Source: a bacterium (GTDB lineage Bacteria; Acidobacteriota; Polarisedimenticolia; Polarisedimenticolales; Polarisedimenticolaceae). Taken from it: a stretch of DNA of 64,000 bases. This document shows, piece by piece, positions 35,590 through 43,407 of the stretch (its first letter is position 1; every line of letters begins with the position of its first letter). Under the pieces are notes generated by a model. It was not told the DNA's origin. It saw only the letters and a program-made list of their open reading frames with translations, and did no database searches. The stretch is from positions 62,001 to 126,000 of the forward strand of contig JAAELQ010000147.1 in assembly GCA_024226515.1 (NCBI GenBank), given 5' to 3'. The position numbers were made by a program, and so were the translations under genes.

Positions 35590-35628
35590 CGCCTGCATGA
35601 CTGCGCGGCTCGCATTCAGGAGAAGATA

Positions 35629-35730
35629 ACCAGTACCAAACGGAGCGACGGCCGTCCGCGGCCGTCGTGGAGGGCGGACGGGGGGTCCGGGGGCTGGCCC
35701 CCGGTCCATTCCGGATACCGCTCATCCCTG
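35629..35730 (-). repeat. Structured 102-bp repeat, copy 2 (inverted)
   Basis: Inverted relative to copy 1, in the direction of radA and starting 56 bp after its stop. The main hairpin reads CGACGGCCG-CGGA-CGGCCGTCG (35667-35646). Compared with copy 1, six stem bases differ and all six form three compensated base pairs. The spacer 35551-35628 holds no gene. Confidence 0.85.
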
Positions 35731-35785
35731 CTGCTCGCCTCGGCCGCAACGACCTCGGGGGCCCGTTCGCGAGAGAGCCCAAAAC

Positions 35786-37123
35786 TCAACCCAACAACCG
35801 CTCGAGCGCCTGATCCAGACGCCGCACGGGAATCCGCTCGATCCCCTCGGCCGTAGGTGAGGACTCGGGGACGAGCGCCGCGTCGAACCCCAGCCGCGCC
35901 GCCTCGCGCAGGCGCGCATCGGTGCGCGACACCGCGCGCACCTCGCCGGTCAGGCCGATCTCGCCGGCGACGACCCAGCGATCGGGCAGCGCCGCGCCGG
36001 ACGCGCTGGAGGCGATCGCGGCGGCGACGGCCAGGTCGGCGGCCGGCTCGACGACGCTTACGCCTCCGGTGACGTTGACGAAGACGTCCCGCTGCACGAG
36101 GTCGACGCCCGCGCGACGCTGGAGCACCGCGAGGATCATCGCCACGCGGTTCGAGTCGACCCCGACAGCGCTGCGTCGAGGCGTTCCCTGGGTGGGCTCG
36201 CCGACGAGTGCCTGGATCTCGAGCAGCAGCGGACGGCTGCCCTCGATCGCGGGCAGCACGGCCGAGCCGGGTGCGCCGACCGGGCGCTGCCCGACGAACA
36301 GCTCGCTCGGGTCGGGCACCGCCGCGAGACCGCGATCGGTCATGCGGAACACGCCCAGCTCGTCGGTCGCGCCGAAGCGGTTCTTTAGCGCGCGCAGCAC
36401 GCGGTGTGCGTGGTGTCGCTGGCCCTCGAACTGGACGACCACGTCGACCAGGTGCTCGAGCACGCGTGGCCCGGCCAGCGTGCCCTCCTTGGTCACGTGC
36501 CCGACCAGCACGACCGGAATCGCGGACGACTTGGCCAGCTCGACGATGCGCCCGGCCGATTCGCGCACCTGCGCCACCGAGCCGGGCAGCGATCCGATCT
36601 CGGCGCAGCGCACGGCCTGGATCGAATCGACGACGACCAGGACCGGAGCAAGTTCTCGCGCCCCGGCGACGACCGCGCCGACGTCGGTCTCGGCCGCGAC
36701 GAGCAGCTCGGCGGACGTGACGTCGAGCCGCTCTCCGCGACGACGCACCTGGGCCGCCGATTCCTCGCCGCTGACGTAGAGCACCCGCCGGCCCGCGGCG
36801 GCCATCGCGGCCGCGGCCTGCAGCGCCAGCGTGCTCTTGCCGACTCCGGGTTCGCCGCCGAGCAGGATCACCGCGCCCGCGACGAGGCCGCCGCCGAGCA
36901 CACGATCCAGCTCCTCGATCCCGGTCGACGCGCGTTGCGCGTCCGAGCCGGTGATGTCGGGGAACGGAGTCGCCTCGATCCGCTTGGCCCTGGTCGCGAC
37001 GCCGCGCGGTCGAGCCTCGCGCTCGGTCATCGTCTCCCACGCGCCGCACGACGGGCAGCGCCCGAGCCACTTCGCGCTGCGGTAGTCGCACGAGGTGCAG
37101 ATGAAGTGCGAGGACGACGCCAA
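35786..37123 (-). CDS. radA: DNA repair protein RadA
   Basis: 445 aa. RadA/Sms is a hexameric RecA-like helicase that aids branch migration in recombination. The zinc finger is Cys9, Cys12, Cys23, Cys26. Walker A is GGEPGVGKST, the RadA motif KNRFG is in LKNRFGATDELGVF, and the C-terminal Lon-like domain starts near 280 (VGVDSNRVAMILAVL). The start is a TTG at 37123, one base after the dnaB stop; it is needed to keep the zinc finger. Probably co-transcribed with dnaB. Confidence 0.96.
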   Translation of the reverse strand: MASSSHFICTSCDYRSAKWLGRCPSCGAWETMTEREARPRGVATRAKRIEATPFPDITGSDAQRASTGIEELDRVLGGGLVAGAVILLGGEPGVGKSTLALQAAAAMAAAGRRVLYVSGEESAAQVRRRGERLDVTSAELLVAAETDVGAVVAGARELAPVLVVVDSIQAVRCAEIGSLPGSVAQVRESAGRIVELAKSSAIPVVLVGHVTKEGTLAGPRVLEHLVDVVVQFEGQRHHAHRVLRALKNRFGATDELGVFRMTDRGLAAVPDPSELFVGQRPVGAPGSAVLPAIEGSRPLLLEIQALVGEPTQGTPRRSAVGVDSNRVAMILAVLQRRAGVDLVQRDVFVNVTGGVSVVEPAADLAVAAAIASSASGAALPDRWVVAGEIGLTGEVRAVSRTDARLREAARLGFDAALVPESSPTAEGIERIPVRRLDQALERLLG

Positions 37124-37124
37124 C

Positions 37125-38468
37125 TCAGAAGTCTCGGAACTCGGGATTGACGAAACGTGTGAACTGCTTGATGAAGTTCAGCGGGACGTTGCCGATCGGA
37201 CCGTTGCGTTGTTTGCCGATGATCAACTCGGCCTTGCCCTCGAGCGTCGGGTCGTCCTTCTTGTAGACCTCTTCGCGGAACAGGAACATCACCACGTCGG
37301 CGTCCTGCTCGATCGCGCCGGACTCACGCAGGTCCGAGAGCTGCGGTCGGTGATCGCCGCTGCGCTGTTCGGGGGCACGGGACAGCTGCGACAGCGCGAC
37401 CACCGGGATGTTGAGTTCCTTCGCGAGCTCCTTCAACGATCGCGAGATGTCCGAGATCTCCTGCTGTCGACTGTCGTACTTCCCGCGACCGCGCATCAAC
37501 TGCAGGTAGTCGATGACGAGCAGGTCGAGGCCCTTCTCGCGCGCCAGCCGTCGCGCCTTCGAGCGCATCTCGAGGATGCTGACGCCCGGCGTGTCGTCGA
37601 CGTAGACCGGCGCCTCCGATAGGCCGCCGTAGACCTTGATGATCTTCTGCCACTGCTCGCGGTTGATGCGGCCCGTGCGCAGGCGGTGCGCGTCGATGTT
37701 GCCCTCGGCGCAGAGCATGCGCATGAACAGTTGCTGGTGCGACATCTCCAGCGAGAACACGCCGACCGTGCGACCGTGGCGCAGAGCAGCGTGGCAGCAG
37801 AGGTTCAACGCGAACGCGGTCTTCCCCATCGACGGTCGGGCGGCGAGGATGATCAGATCCGAGGCCTGCAGCCCCGAGGTCATCTCGTCGAGCTGCGGGT
37901 AGCCGGTCGCGACGCCGGTGATCAGCTCCTTGCGCTCGGTGAGCTCCTCGATCCACTTCAGGCTCTGCTCGGCCGACTGGCTGAGCGGGATGAAGCCCGA
38001 GCCGAGGCGCTGCTCGGCGACGCCGAAGATCGCCTTCTCGGCCTCGTCCAGTACCTCCTCGGTCGTCCCGGTGGGGTGCAACGCTGCGCTGAGAATCGAC
38101 TGCGAGGTGCTGATCAACTCGCGCAGGATCGCCTTCTCGCGCACGATGCGCGCGTAGTGTTCGACGTTGGCCGAGCGGGGGACGCCGGACATCAGCGCCG
38201 CGATGTAGGCCGGCCCGCCGCACTCGTCGAGCGCGCCGTCGGTCTGCAGCTGGTCTTTCAGCGTGAGGATGTCACAGGCCGACCCGCGATCCATCAACGA
38301 TTCGAGCGCGCGGAAGATCTTCTGGTGTCGGAGCGAGTAGAACGACGCGGGCTTCAACAACTCCTGCGCGCGATCGAACTGACGGTTGTCCAACAGCACC
38401 GCGCCGAGGACGCTGCGCTCGGCCTCGTCGGAATGCGGGAGTGTCTCGGCGAGCGTTTCGGGCGCCAT
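37125..38468 (-). CDS. dnaB: Replicative DNA helicase DnaB
   Basis: 447 aa, normal length. The N-terminal domain (PHSDEAERSVLGAVLLD) and RecA-type motor domain are complete: Walker A ARPSMGKTAFALN, Walker B LLVIDYLQLM, H4 DLRESGAIEQDADVV. No intein interrupts the motifs. The ATG at 38468 has AGG five bases upstream. It is divergent from the phosphodiesterase gene, with its own extended -10 promoter. Confidence 0.97.
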   Translation of the reverse strand: MAPETLAETLPHSDEAERSVLGAVLLDNRQFDRAQELLKPASFYSLRHQKIFRALESLMDRGSACDILTLKDQLQTDGALDECGGPAYIAALMSGVPRSANVEHYARIVREKAILRELISTSQSILSAALHPTGTTEEVLDEAEKAIFGVAEQRLGSGFIPLSQSAEQSLKWIEELTERKELITGVATGYPQLDEMTSGLQASDLIILAARPSMGKTAFALNLCCHAALRHGRTVGVFSLEMSHQQLFMRMLCAEGNIDAHRLRTGRINREQWQKIIKVYGGLSEAPVYVDDTPGVSILEMRSKARRLAREKGLDLLVIDYLQLMRGRGKYDSRQQEISDISRSLKELAKELNIPVVALSQLSRAPEQRSGDHRPQLSDLRESGAIEQDADVVMFLFREEVYKKDDPTLEGKAELIIGKQRNGPIGNVPLNFIKQFTRFVNPEFRDF

Positions 38469-38526
38469 CGAACCTGCGTCTTGCAATGTGGAACGGGAGT
38501 CTGTTTTCGACCTGTTGACGGGGCGG

Positions 38527-38535
38527 ATTCTACCA
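38527..38535 (-). promoter_or_regulatory. Extended -10 promoter for dnaB
   Basis: On the minus strand TGGTAGAAT reads as an extended -10 (TGn plus TAGAAT). No good -35 is present. The start site would be near 38520, 52 bp before dnaB. Confidence 0.5.
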
Positions 38536-38545
38536 CAGCGTGCAC

Positions 38546-38554
38546 CCGGCATGG
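38546..38554 (+). promoter_or_regulatory. Extended -10 promoter for the phosphodiesterase operon
   Basis: TGCTAGACT gives an extended -10 with TAGACT at 38549-38554 and no clear -35. The start site would lie near 38561, 32 bp before the ATG. It is back to back with the dnaB promoter. Confidence 0.5.
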
Positions 38555-38592
38555 GTGCTAGACTCGATCGTTCGGGACCGAGAGGGACACGC

Positions 38593-40827
38593 ATGCTTCA
38601 CGATTTTCGACGCTGCTTCTTGCCGCTCGTCACCGCGGCTCTCTTTGCTTTTCCGTCGATTGCCGGCGAACGTCCCAAGGTCGTCGTGATCGGCTTCGAC
38701 GGGGCCGACGCGCGACTCGTCGAGCGCTGGATGGACGCCGGTGAGTTGCCGAATCTGGCCGGCTTGCGCGAAGACGGCGGCTACGCGCCGTTGCAGCCGA
38801 CGAACCCTCCGCAGACGCCGGTGTCGTGGTCGTCGTTCGCGACCGGGACGGACCCCGGAAAGACGGAGATCTTCGACTTCCTCAAGCGCGACCCCGGCAG
38901 CTACCTGCCGGACTTCGCCATGGCCTCGGAAGGGAAGCAGACGTTCCTGTTCGGCGAGCGCAACCGCAAGATGGTGGGTTTCATCGCGGCGGGTGCATTG
39001 TTCGTCGTGTTGGTGTTGTTGACGCTTCCATTCAAGATGGGGTGGAAGGTCCGCGTGCCCGTCGCGCTCGCGCTGGCCGTCGCCGGGGGGCTGGGTGCGG
39101 GGTATGCCGCCGGCGAGTACCTGCCCACCGAGACTCCGACGGCGATCAACAATCGACAGGGCGACACGATCTGGGAGTTGGCGCGGCGTGCGGGGAAGAA
39201 GTCCCAGATTATCCGCGTTCCGGCGACGTTCCCGGCCGAGCCGATGGGCTCCGGACACATGCTGTCCGGGCTGGGTGTTCCCGACATGCGCGGTCGCATC
39301 GGCACGCCGTCGTTCTACACCTCCGACCCGGCGTTCGACATCGGCGACAACAAGTTCAGCCTGGAGCCCGTGCGGCTTCCGGCGCGCCGCGGCACGATCG
39401 AGACGCGCGTCATCGGGCCACGGAACAAGCCGTTCTACGACTACGAGGTCGATCGCCGCGTCGCCCGTGCGCCGCGGGCCGAGCAGCGCAAGGCGCGGCG
39501 GCAGGCGCGGCGCGACCTGGACGACGCAGGCATTCGCAGCCGGCTCGACCTTCCGCTCGTCCTCGAGGTCGACGATACGACGGCCGTGATCGAGCTCGCG
39601 GGACGTTCGGAGACGCTGGCCGTCGGGGAGTGGAGCGAGTGGTTCGAGCTTCCGTTCGAGGTCAACCCGCTCGTCGACCGCGTCTCGCCGCTGAAGGGGT
39701 TGGCGCGCTTCAAGCTTCTGCAGCTCGAGCCCGAGCTCGAGCTCTACATGTCGCCGATCAACTTCCACCCCGACTGCCACCCGGTCGCATTCTCCTGGCC
39801 GCCCGACTATTCCGAGGAGATCAAGGAGCGCTTCGGCCTCTACAAGACGATCGGCTGGGCGCTCGACACGTGGTCGCTGCCCTCGGGCGTCGGTGACGAG
39901 CAACTGTTCCTCGACGACATGGACTTCACCGTCGCCAAGTACGAGGAGATCATGGACGGGTTGCTCGGCGACGGCGGCGTCGACCTCTACGTGCAGATCT
40001 TTTATTTCACCGATCGCATCGGGCACTTGTTGTGGCGTTACCTCGACCCGGATCATCCGATCTACGACCCGGCGAAGGCGGCACGCTACGAGGAAGAGAT
40101 GCTGGCGGCATACAAGAAGATGGACGAGCTCGTCGGCAAGGCCAGAGCGCTCGCCGGCCCCGACGCGCTGTTCCTCGTCTGCTCCGATCACGGCTTCTCG
40201 ACGTTCCGTCGCGGTGTGAACTACAACAACTGGCTGCAGCAGGAGGGCCTGCTGACACTGAAGCAGGACGCATCGCAAGATGCGGCGAATCTCGAGAAGC
40301 TGTTCGACACGAAGGACCTGTACGGCGGCGTCGACTGGTCGAAGACCAAGGCCTACTCCCTCGGTCTCGGCGCGATCTACGTCAACCTGGTCGGCCGCGA
40401 GCGCGAGGGGATCGTGTTGCCGGGGCCGGAGTACGAAGAGGTCCGCCGTACGATCAAGAAGGGGCTCGAGGAGCTCGTGGACGACGAGACCGGCGAGCAT
40501 CCCGTCACCCGCGTATGGCTGCGCGAGGAGATGTACAGCGACTTCGACCCCAACCTGATTCCCGACCTGCGGGTGGCGAACAACGCCGGCTACCGCGTGT
40601 CGTGGCAGACGAGCCTGGGTGGTTTCGGGCCGACGGTGGTCGAGGACAACCTGGATCCGTGGTCCGGCGACCACTGCTCGCTGGACCCGACACAGGTGCG
40701 AGGGATCTTCTTCTCGAACCGGCCGATCAACACGACCGCGCCGCGCATGATCGACCTGGCTCCGACGATCCTCGAGGCGTTGGAGGTCGAGGTCCCGCCG
40801 GTGATGGACGGTCGCTCGCTGCTGTGA
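38593..40827 (+). CDS. Membrane type I phosphodiesterase/alkaline-phosphatase superfamily protein
   Basis: 744 aa. A signal peptide (about 1-26) is followed by the metal-binding VIGFDGAD (Asp36) and the nucleophile region NPPQTPVSWSSFATG (Thr75 likely). Between the catalytic halves, residues 129-149 and 152-173 form two strong membrane helices, so part of the catalytic domain appears split across the inner membrane. Later metal sites are FYFTDRIGHLLW and CSDHGFS, with GDHCSLDP near the end. Superfamily members cleave phosphodiesters or transfer phospho-groups on lipids and sugars; the substrate here is unknown. The next gene overlaps the stop (TGATG). Start ATG has GAGGG upstream. Confidence 0.85.
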   Translation: MLHDFRRCFLPLVTAALFAFPSIAGERPKVVVIGFDGADARLVERWMDAGELPNLAGLREDGGYAPLQPTNPPQTPVSWSSFATGTDPGKTEIFDFLKRDPGSYLPDFAMASEGKQTFLFGERNRKMVGFIAAGALFVVLVLLTLPFKMGWKVRVPVALALAVAGGLGAGYAAGEYLPTETPTAINNRQGDTIWELARRAGKKSQIIRVPATFPAEPMGSGHMLSGLGVPDMRGRIGTPSFYTSDPAFDIGDNKFSLEPVRLPARRGTIETRVIGPRNKPFYDYEVDRRVARAPRAEQRKARRQARRDLDDAGIRSRLDLPLVLEVDDTTAVIELAGRSETLAVGEWSEWFELPFEVNPLVDRVSPLKGLARFKLLQLEPELELYMSPINFHPDCHPVAFSWPPDYSEEIKERFGLYKTIGWALDTWSLPSGVGDEQLFLDDMDFTVAKYEEIMDGLLGDGGVDLYVQIFYFTDRIGHLLWRYLDPDHPIYDPAKAARYEEEMLAAYKKMDELVGKARALAGPDALFLVCSDHGFSTFRRGVNYNNWLQQEGLLTLKQDASQDAANLEKLFDTKDLYGGVDWSKTKAYSLGLGAIYVNLVGREREGIVLPGPEYEEVRRTIKKGLEELVDDETGEHPVTRVWLREEMYSDFDPNLIPDLRVANNAGYRVSWQTSLGGFGPTVVEDNLDPWSGDHCSLDPTQVRGIFFSNRPINTTAPRMIDLAPTILEALEVEVPPVMDGRSLL

Positions 40828-41993
40828 TGGGACACGGACTCCAGCGCGCCGCATCGCGGGCCGTCCGGCTCGGGGGGCTGCTTCTGCTGGCCGCGTCGGC
40901 GGGCCTTCCGTCCGCCTCCGCCCAGGTCCAGGACGAGCGCGAGGCGCGACTCGAGAGCATGCAGCTCGAGATCCGCCGGCTGGAGACCGAGGTGCGCAAC
41001 CTCGGGGGTCGCGAACGCGGGGTCCTGGGTCAGCTCGAGCGGCTGAGCGCCGAGTTGCGGCTGCAGCAGGCCCAGTTGCAAGAGGTCGAGGTGCGGCTCG
41101 ATCAGATGGCCGTGGATCTCCACGAGCTGAACGAGAGCCTCGGGGGGCTCGAGGAGGCGCAGGGCGAGCGGAAGCGCTACCTGGCGTTCCGTCTGCGCGA
41201 GATCTACAAGTCCGGGCAGGACAGCGGGCTGCGCGGGTTGTTCACCGAGAGCGAGGTCGAGAGCTACTGGCAGGGAGTGGGCTACGCGTCCTACCTGAGC
41301 GAGCGCGACGGGCGCGTGCTCGAAGCGTATCGCCGGGACACCGGGGCGCTCGCCGACCGTCGGCAGGAGCTGGAGTCATCCCGCGCCGAGCTGGATGCCG
41401 CGCGCGCCGAGCTGGACAGCAAGCGCAGCGAGCTGCAGAACCTCCGGCGGCGCGAGCAGGCCGCCCTGCGCCGGCTGCGCGAGGACGTCGCGACGCGCGA
41501 ATCGGCGATCGACGAACTGCGCGAGGCGTCGGTCGGCCTGGCGCGTGTGATCGAGGAGGTGCGGCCCGAGCGCGGAGACGTGCTCGACGTCCACAAGTTC
41601 AAGGGCCTACTGGACTGGCCGGCCGACGGGCCGGTGACCGCCGAATTCGGTCCGATCGTTCATCCCAGGTTCAAGACGCGCGTCCCGCATCCCGGAATCG
41701 ACATCGGCGGGGACCCGGGCGCGGCCATCCGCACCGTGTTCGAGGGCACGGTCGTGTTCGCCGCCTGGATGCGAGGGTACGGGTTGACCGCCATCGTCGA
41801 TCACGGCGGCGGGCTGCTGTCGATCTACGCCCACGCTTCGATGCTGCTGGTCGAACCCGGCGAGAAGCTGGTGCGCGGCCAGCGGCTGGGCCTGATCGGC
41901 GAGACAGGCTCGCTCAAGGGCCCCCACCTGTACTTCGAATTGCGGGTGGAGGGCGAGGCGACGGACCCTGCTTCCTGGCTGCGCGGGCGCTGA
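40827..41993 (+). CDS. EnvC-like murein hydrolase activator with LytM domain
   Basis: 388 aa. Signal peptide (1-34), long coiled coil (36-240), then an M23/LytM domain from about 262. The coiled coil plus LytM layout is that of EnvC, which recruits and activates amidases at the septum in the periplasm. The zinc set is incomplete: HPGID (His288) is present and YAHAS is present, but HLHFE reads HLYFEL with Tyr369 in place of a zinc His. A non-catalytic activator is therefore likely. It is coupled to the phosphodiesterase and precedes the CtpA-like gene by 114 bp, an envC-ctpA order known in Proteobacteria. Confidence 0.85.
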   Translation: MGHGLQRAASRAVRLGGLLLLAASAGLPSASAQVQDEREARLESMQLEIRRLETEVRNLGGRERGVLGQLERLSAELRLQQAQLQEVEVRLDQMAVDLHELNESLGGLEEAQGERKRYLAFRLREIYKSGQDSGLRGLFTESEVESYWQGVGYASYLSERDGRVLEAYRRDTGALADRRQELESSRAELDAARAELDSKRSELQNLRRREQAALRRLREDVATRESAIDELREASVGLARVIEEVRPERGDVLDVHKFKGLLDWPADGPVTAEFGPIVHPRFKTRVPHPGIDIGGDPGAAIRTVFEGTVVFAAWMRGYGLTAIVDHGGGLLSIYAHASMLLVEPGEKLVRGQRLGLIGETGSLKGPHLYFELRVEGEATDPASWLRGR

Positions 41994-42107
41994 AACCGGA
42001 CTCCTGGCGGCCCGGCGCGGTCCGCTTGCGGCCCCACCCCGCCAGGGGTAGCTTTAGATCGTGGGTTCAATCCGTAAATAGCGCGTCCCCGCGCGGAAAG
42101 TGACTCG

Positions 42108-43283
42108 ATGAAGCCCAGCCGTTCTGCATTGCTTGCCGCTTCGACCCTGCTGGTCCTGTTCCTCGTCGTCGGCGGACTCGCCGTGAAGGTCGGCGCCGCG
42201 GAGAATTCCTACAGCCAGTCCGTCCTGTTCGCCGAGGTGCTCGAGCTGGTACTGCGCAACTACGTGGACCCGGTCGAGGCCGAGGGCCTGCTCGAGGGCG
42301 CCTACGAGGGGATGCTCGCGGCGCTGGATCCCAACGGGGCCTACCTCTCCGCCGAGGAGGTCGAACAGTGGCGCAAGGACGCCGGCAGCGCGGACCCCGG
42401 CATCGTCGTGCTCAAGGCGGGCCGCATGCTCGAGATCGTGTCGGTCCGCTCCGGATCGTCCGCCGAGGAGTCGGGGCTGCAGATCGGGGACCAGATTCGC
42501 AGCGTCGGTGAGCGCCTCGTGCGCGACATGTCGATGCCGCAGTCGCGCCTTGCGCTGCGCGGCCGCGCCGGATCGACGGTGATGCTGGACGTGCTCTCGC
42601 CGTCGGACGGTTTCCGCCCGAAGCAGGTCGAGGTGATTCGATCGGAGCCGACTCAGAGCCCGTTCGAGCTCGAGCGGCGCGGATCCACGGCGGTGCTGCG
42701 GTTGCGTCGCCTGTCCGACCTGCCGCTGGACGACCTGAGCGGGCAGTTGACGGACGCGCGCGAGGCGGGCGCCGAACGGCTGCTGGTGGACGTGCGAAGC
42801 CTGGCCGACAGCGAGCCGCGCGAGGCGGCATCGCTCGCCGGACGCTTCATGGACGGCACGTTGCTCCGTCTGCGCGACCGGTCGGGCCGCCTGGTCGAGT
42901 CGCTCGACAGCGAGTCGGACGGCGAGATCTGGTCCGGGCCGGTGGCGGTTCTGGTCAACGGCGCCACGGCAGGCGGGGGTGAGGCCCTCGCGTTGCTGCT
43001 GCGCTCGGGTAGCGACGCGGTCGTGTTCGGAGAGAAGACCTACGGCCTCGGGGCCGAGGCCAGGCTCTACGAGCTGGAGAACGGCGCCGCGCTGCTGATC
43101 TCCTCGGCGTTGTGGGAAACAGGTGACGGCACGAACTGGAACGCCGAAGGGATCGAGCCGGATCGTGAGGTCCGCGGCGAGGGCGAGTCCCAGGACGAGA
43201 TGGATCAGGATCAACTGAGCCGCGTCCTCGAGATGCTCGACGAGGGAGAGGCCTCGGCCGAGGGAGAACGTAAGGCGGCGTGA
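42108..43283 (+). CDS. CtpA/Prc-like S41 protein lacking catalytic residues
   Basis: 391 aa. N-terminal membrane anchor (residues 8-30), PDZ domain (about 105-180, GLQIGDQIRSVGERL) and S41 core. Compared with Prc Ser430-Asp441-Lys455, the aligned text NGATAGGGEALALL puts Gly289 at the Ser, Ser300 at the Asp, and GEKTYGLG puts Leu314 at the Lys. The fold text VAVLVNG and AVVFGEKTYG is kept. It should be a pseudo-protease with a binding or scaffold role. The ATG at 42108 has GGAAAG upstream. The EnvC-like gene lies just before it. Confidence 0.83.
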   Translation: MKPSRSALLAASTLLVLFLVVGGLAVKVGAAENSYSQSVLFAEVLELVLRNYVDPVEAEGLLEGAYEGMLAALDPNGAYLSAEEVEQWRKDAGSADPGIVVLKAGRMLEIVSVRSGSSAEESGLQIGDQIRSVGERLVRDMSMPQSRLALRGRAGSTVMLDVLSPSDGFRPKQVEVIRSEPTQSPFELERRGSTAVLRLRRLSDLPLDDLSGQLTDAREAGAERLLVDVRSLADSEPREAASLAGRFMDGTLLRLRDRSGRLVESLDSESDGEIWSGPVAVLVNGATAGGGEALALLLRSGSDAVVFGEKTYGLGAEARLYELENGAALLISSALWETGDGTNWNAEGIEPDREVRGEGESQDEMDQDQLSRVLEMLDEGEASAEGERKAA

Positions 43284-43379
43284 GCGCGCCGGGTGGCCGC
43301 CCTCTGCTCCCGACCTTACGTTGGACGCATGGCGCATACCACCTCGACGGCGCGAGATGGCCGGCTTCGGTAGCCCGGC

Positions 43380-43385
43380 TACAAT
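43380..43385 (+). promoter_or_regulatory. Possible -10 box of the TPR-lolB-ispE operon
   Basis: TACAAT at 43380-43385 is a near-consensus -10 box; the -35 is weak. The start site would lie about 16 nt before the TPR gene ATG at 43408. Confidence 0.4.
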
Positions 43386-43407
43386 AGAGACGAATCCAGG
43401 AGTATCG

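Noticed and set aside
35449..35730. Considered a coding origin of the repeat (both copies translate to similar short text)
   Set aside because: The similarity follows from the DNA identity, there is no start or ribosome site, and the changes favour stem pairing over codons.
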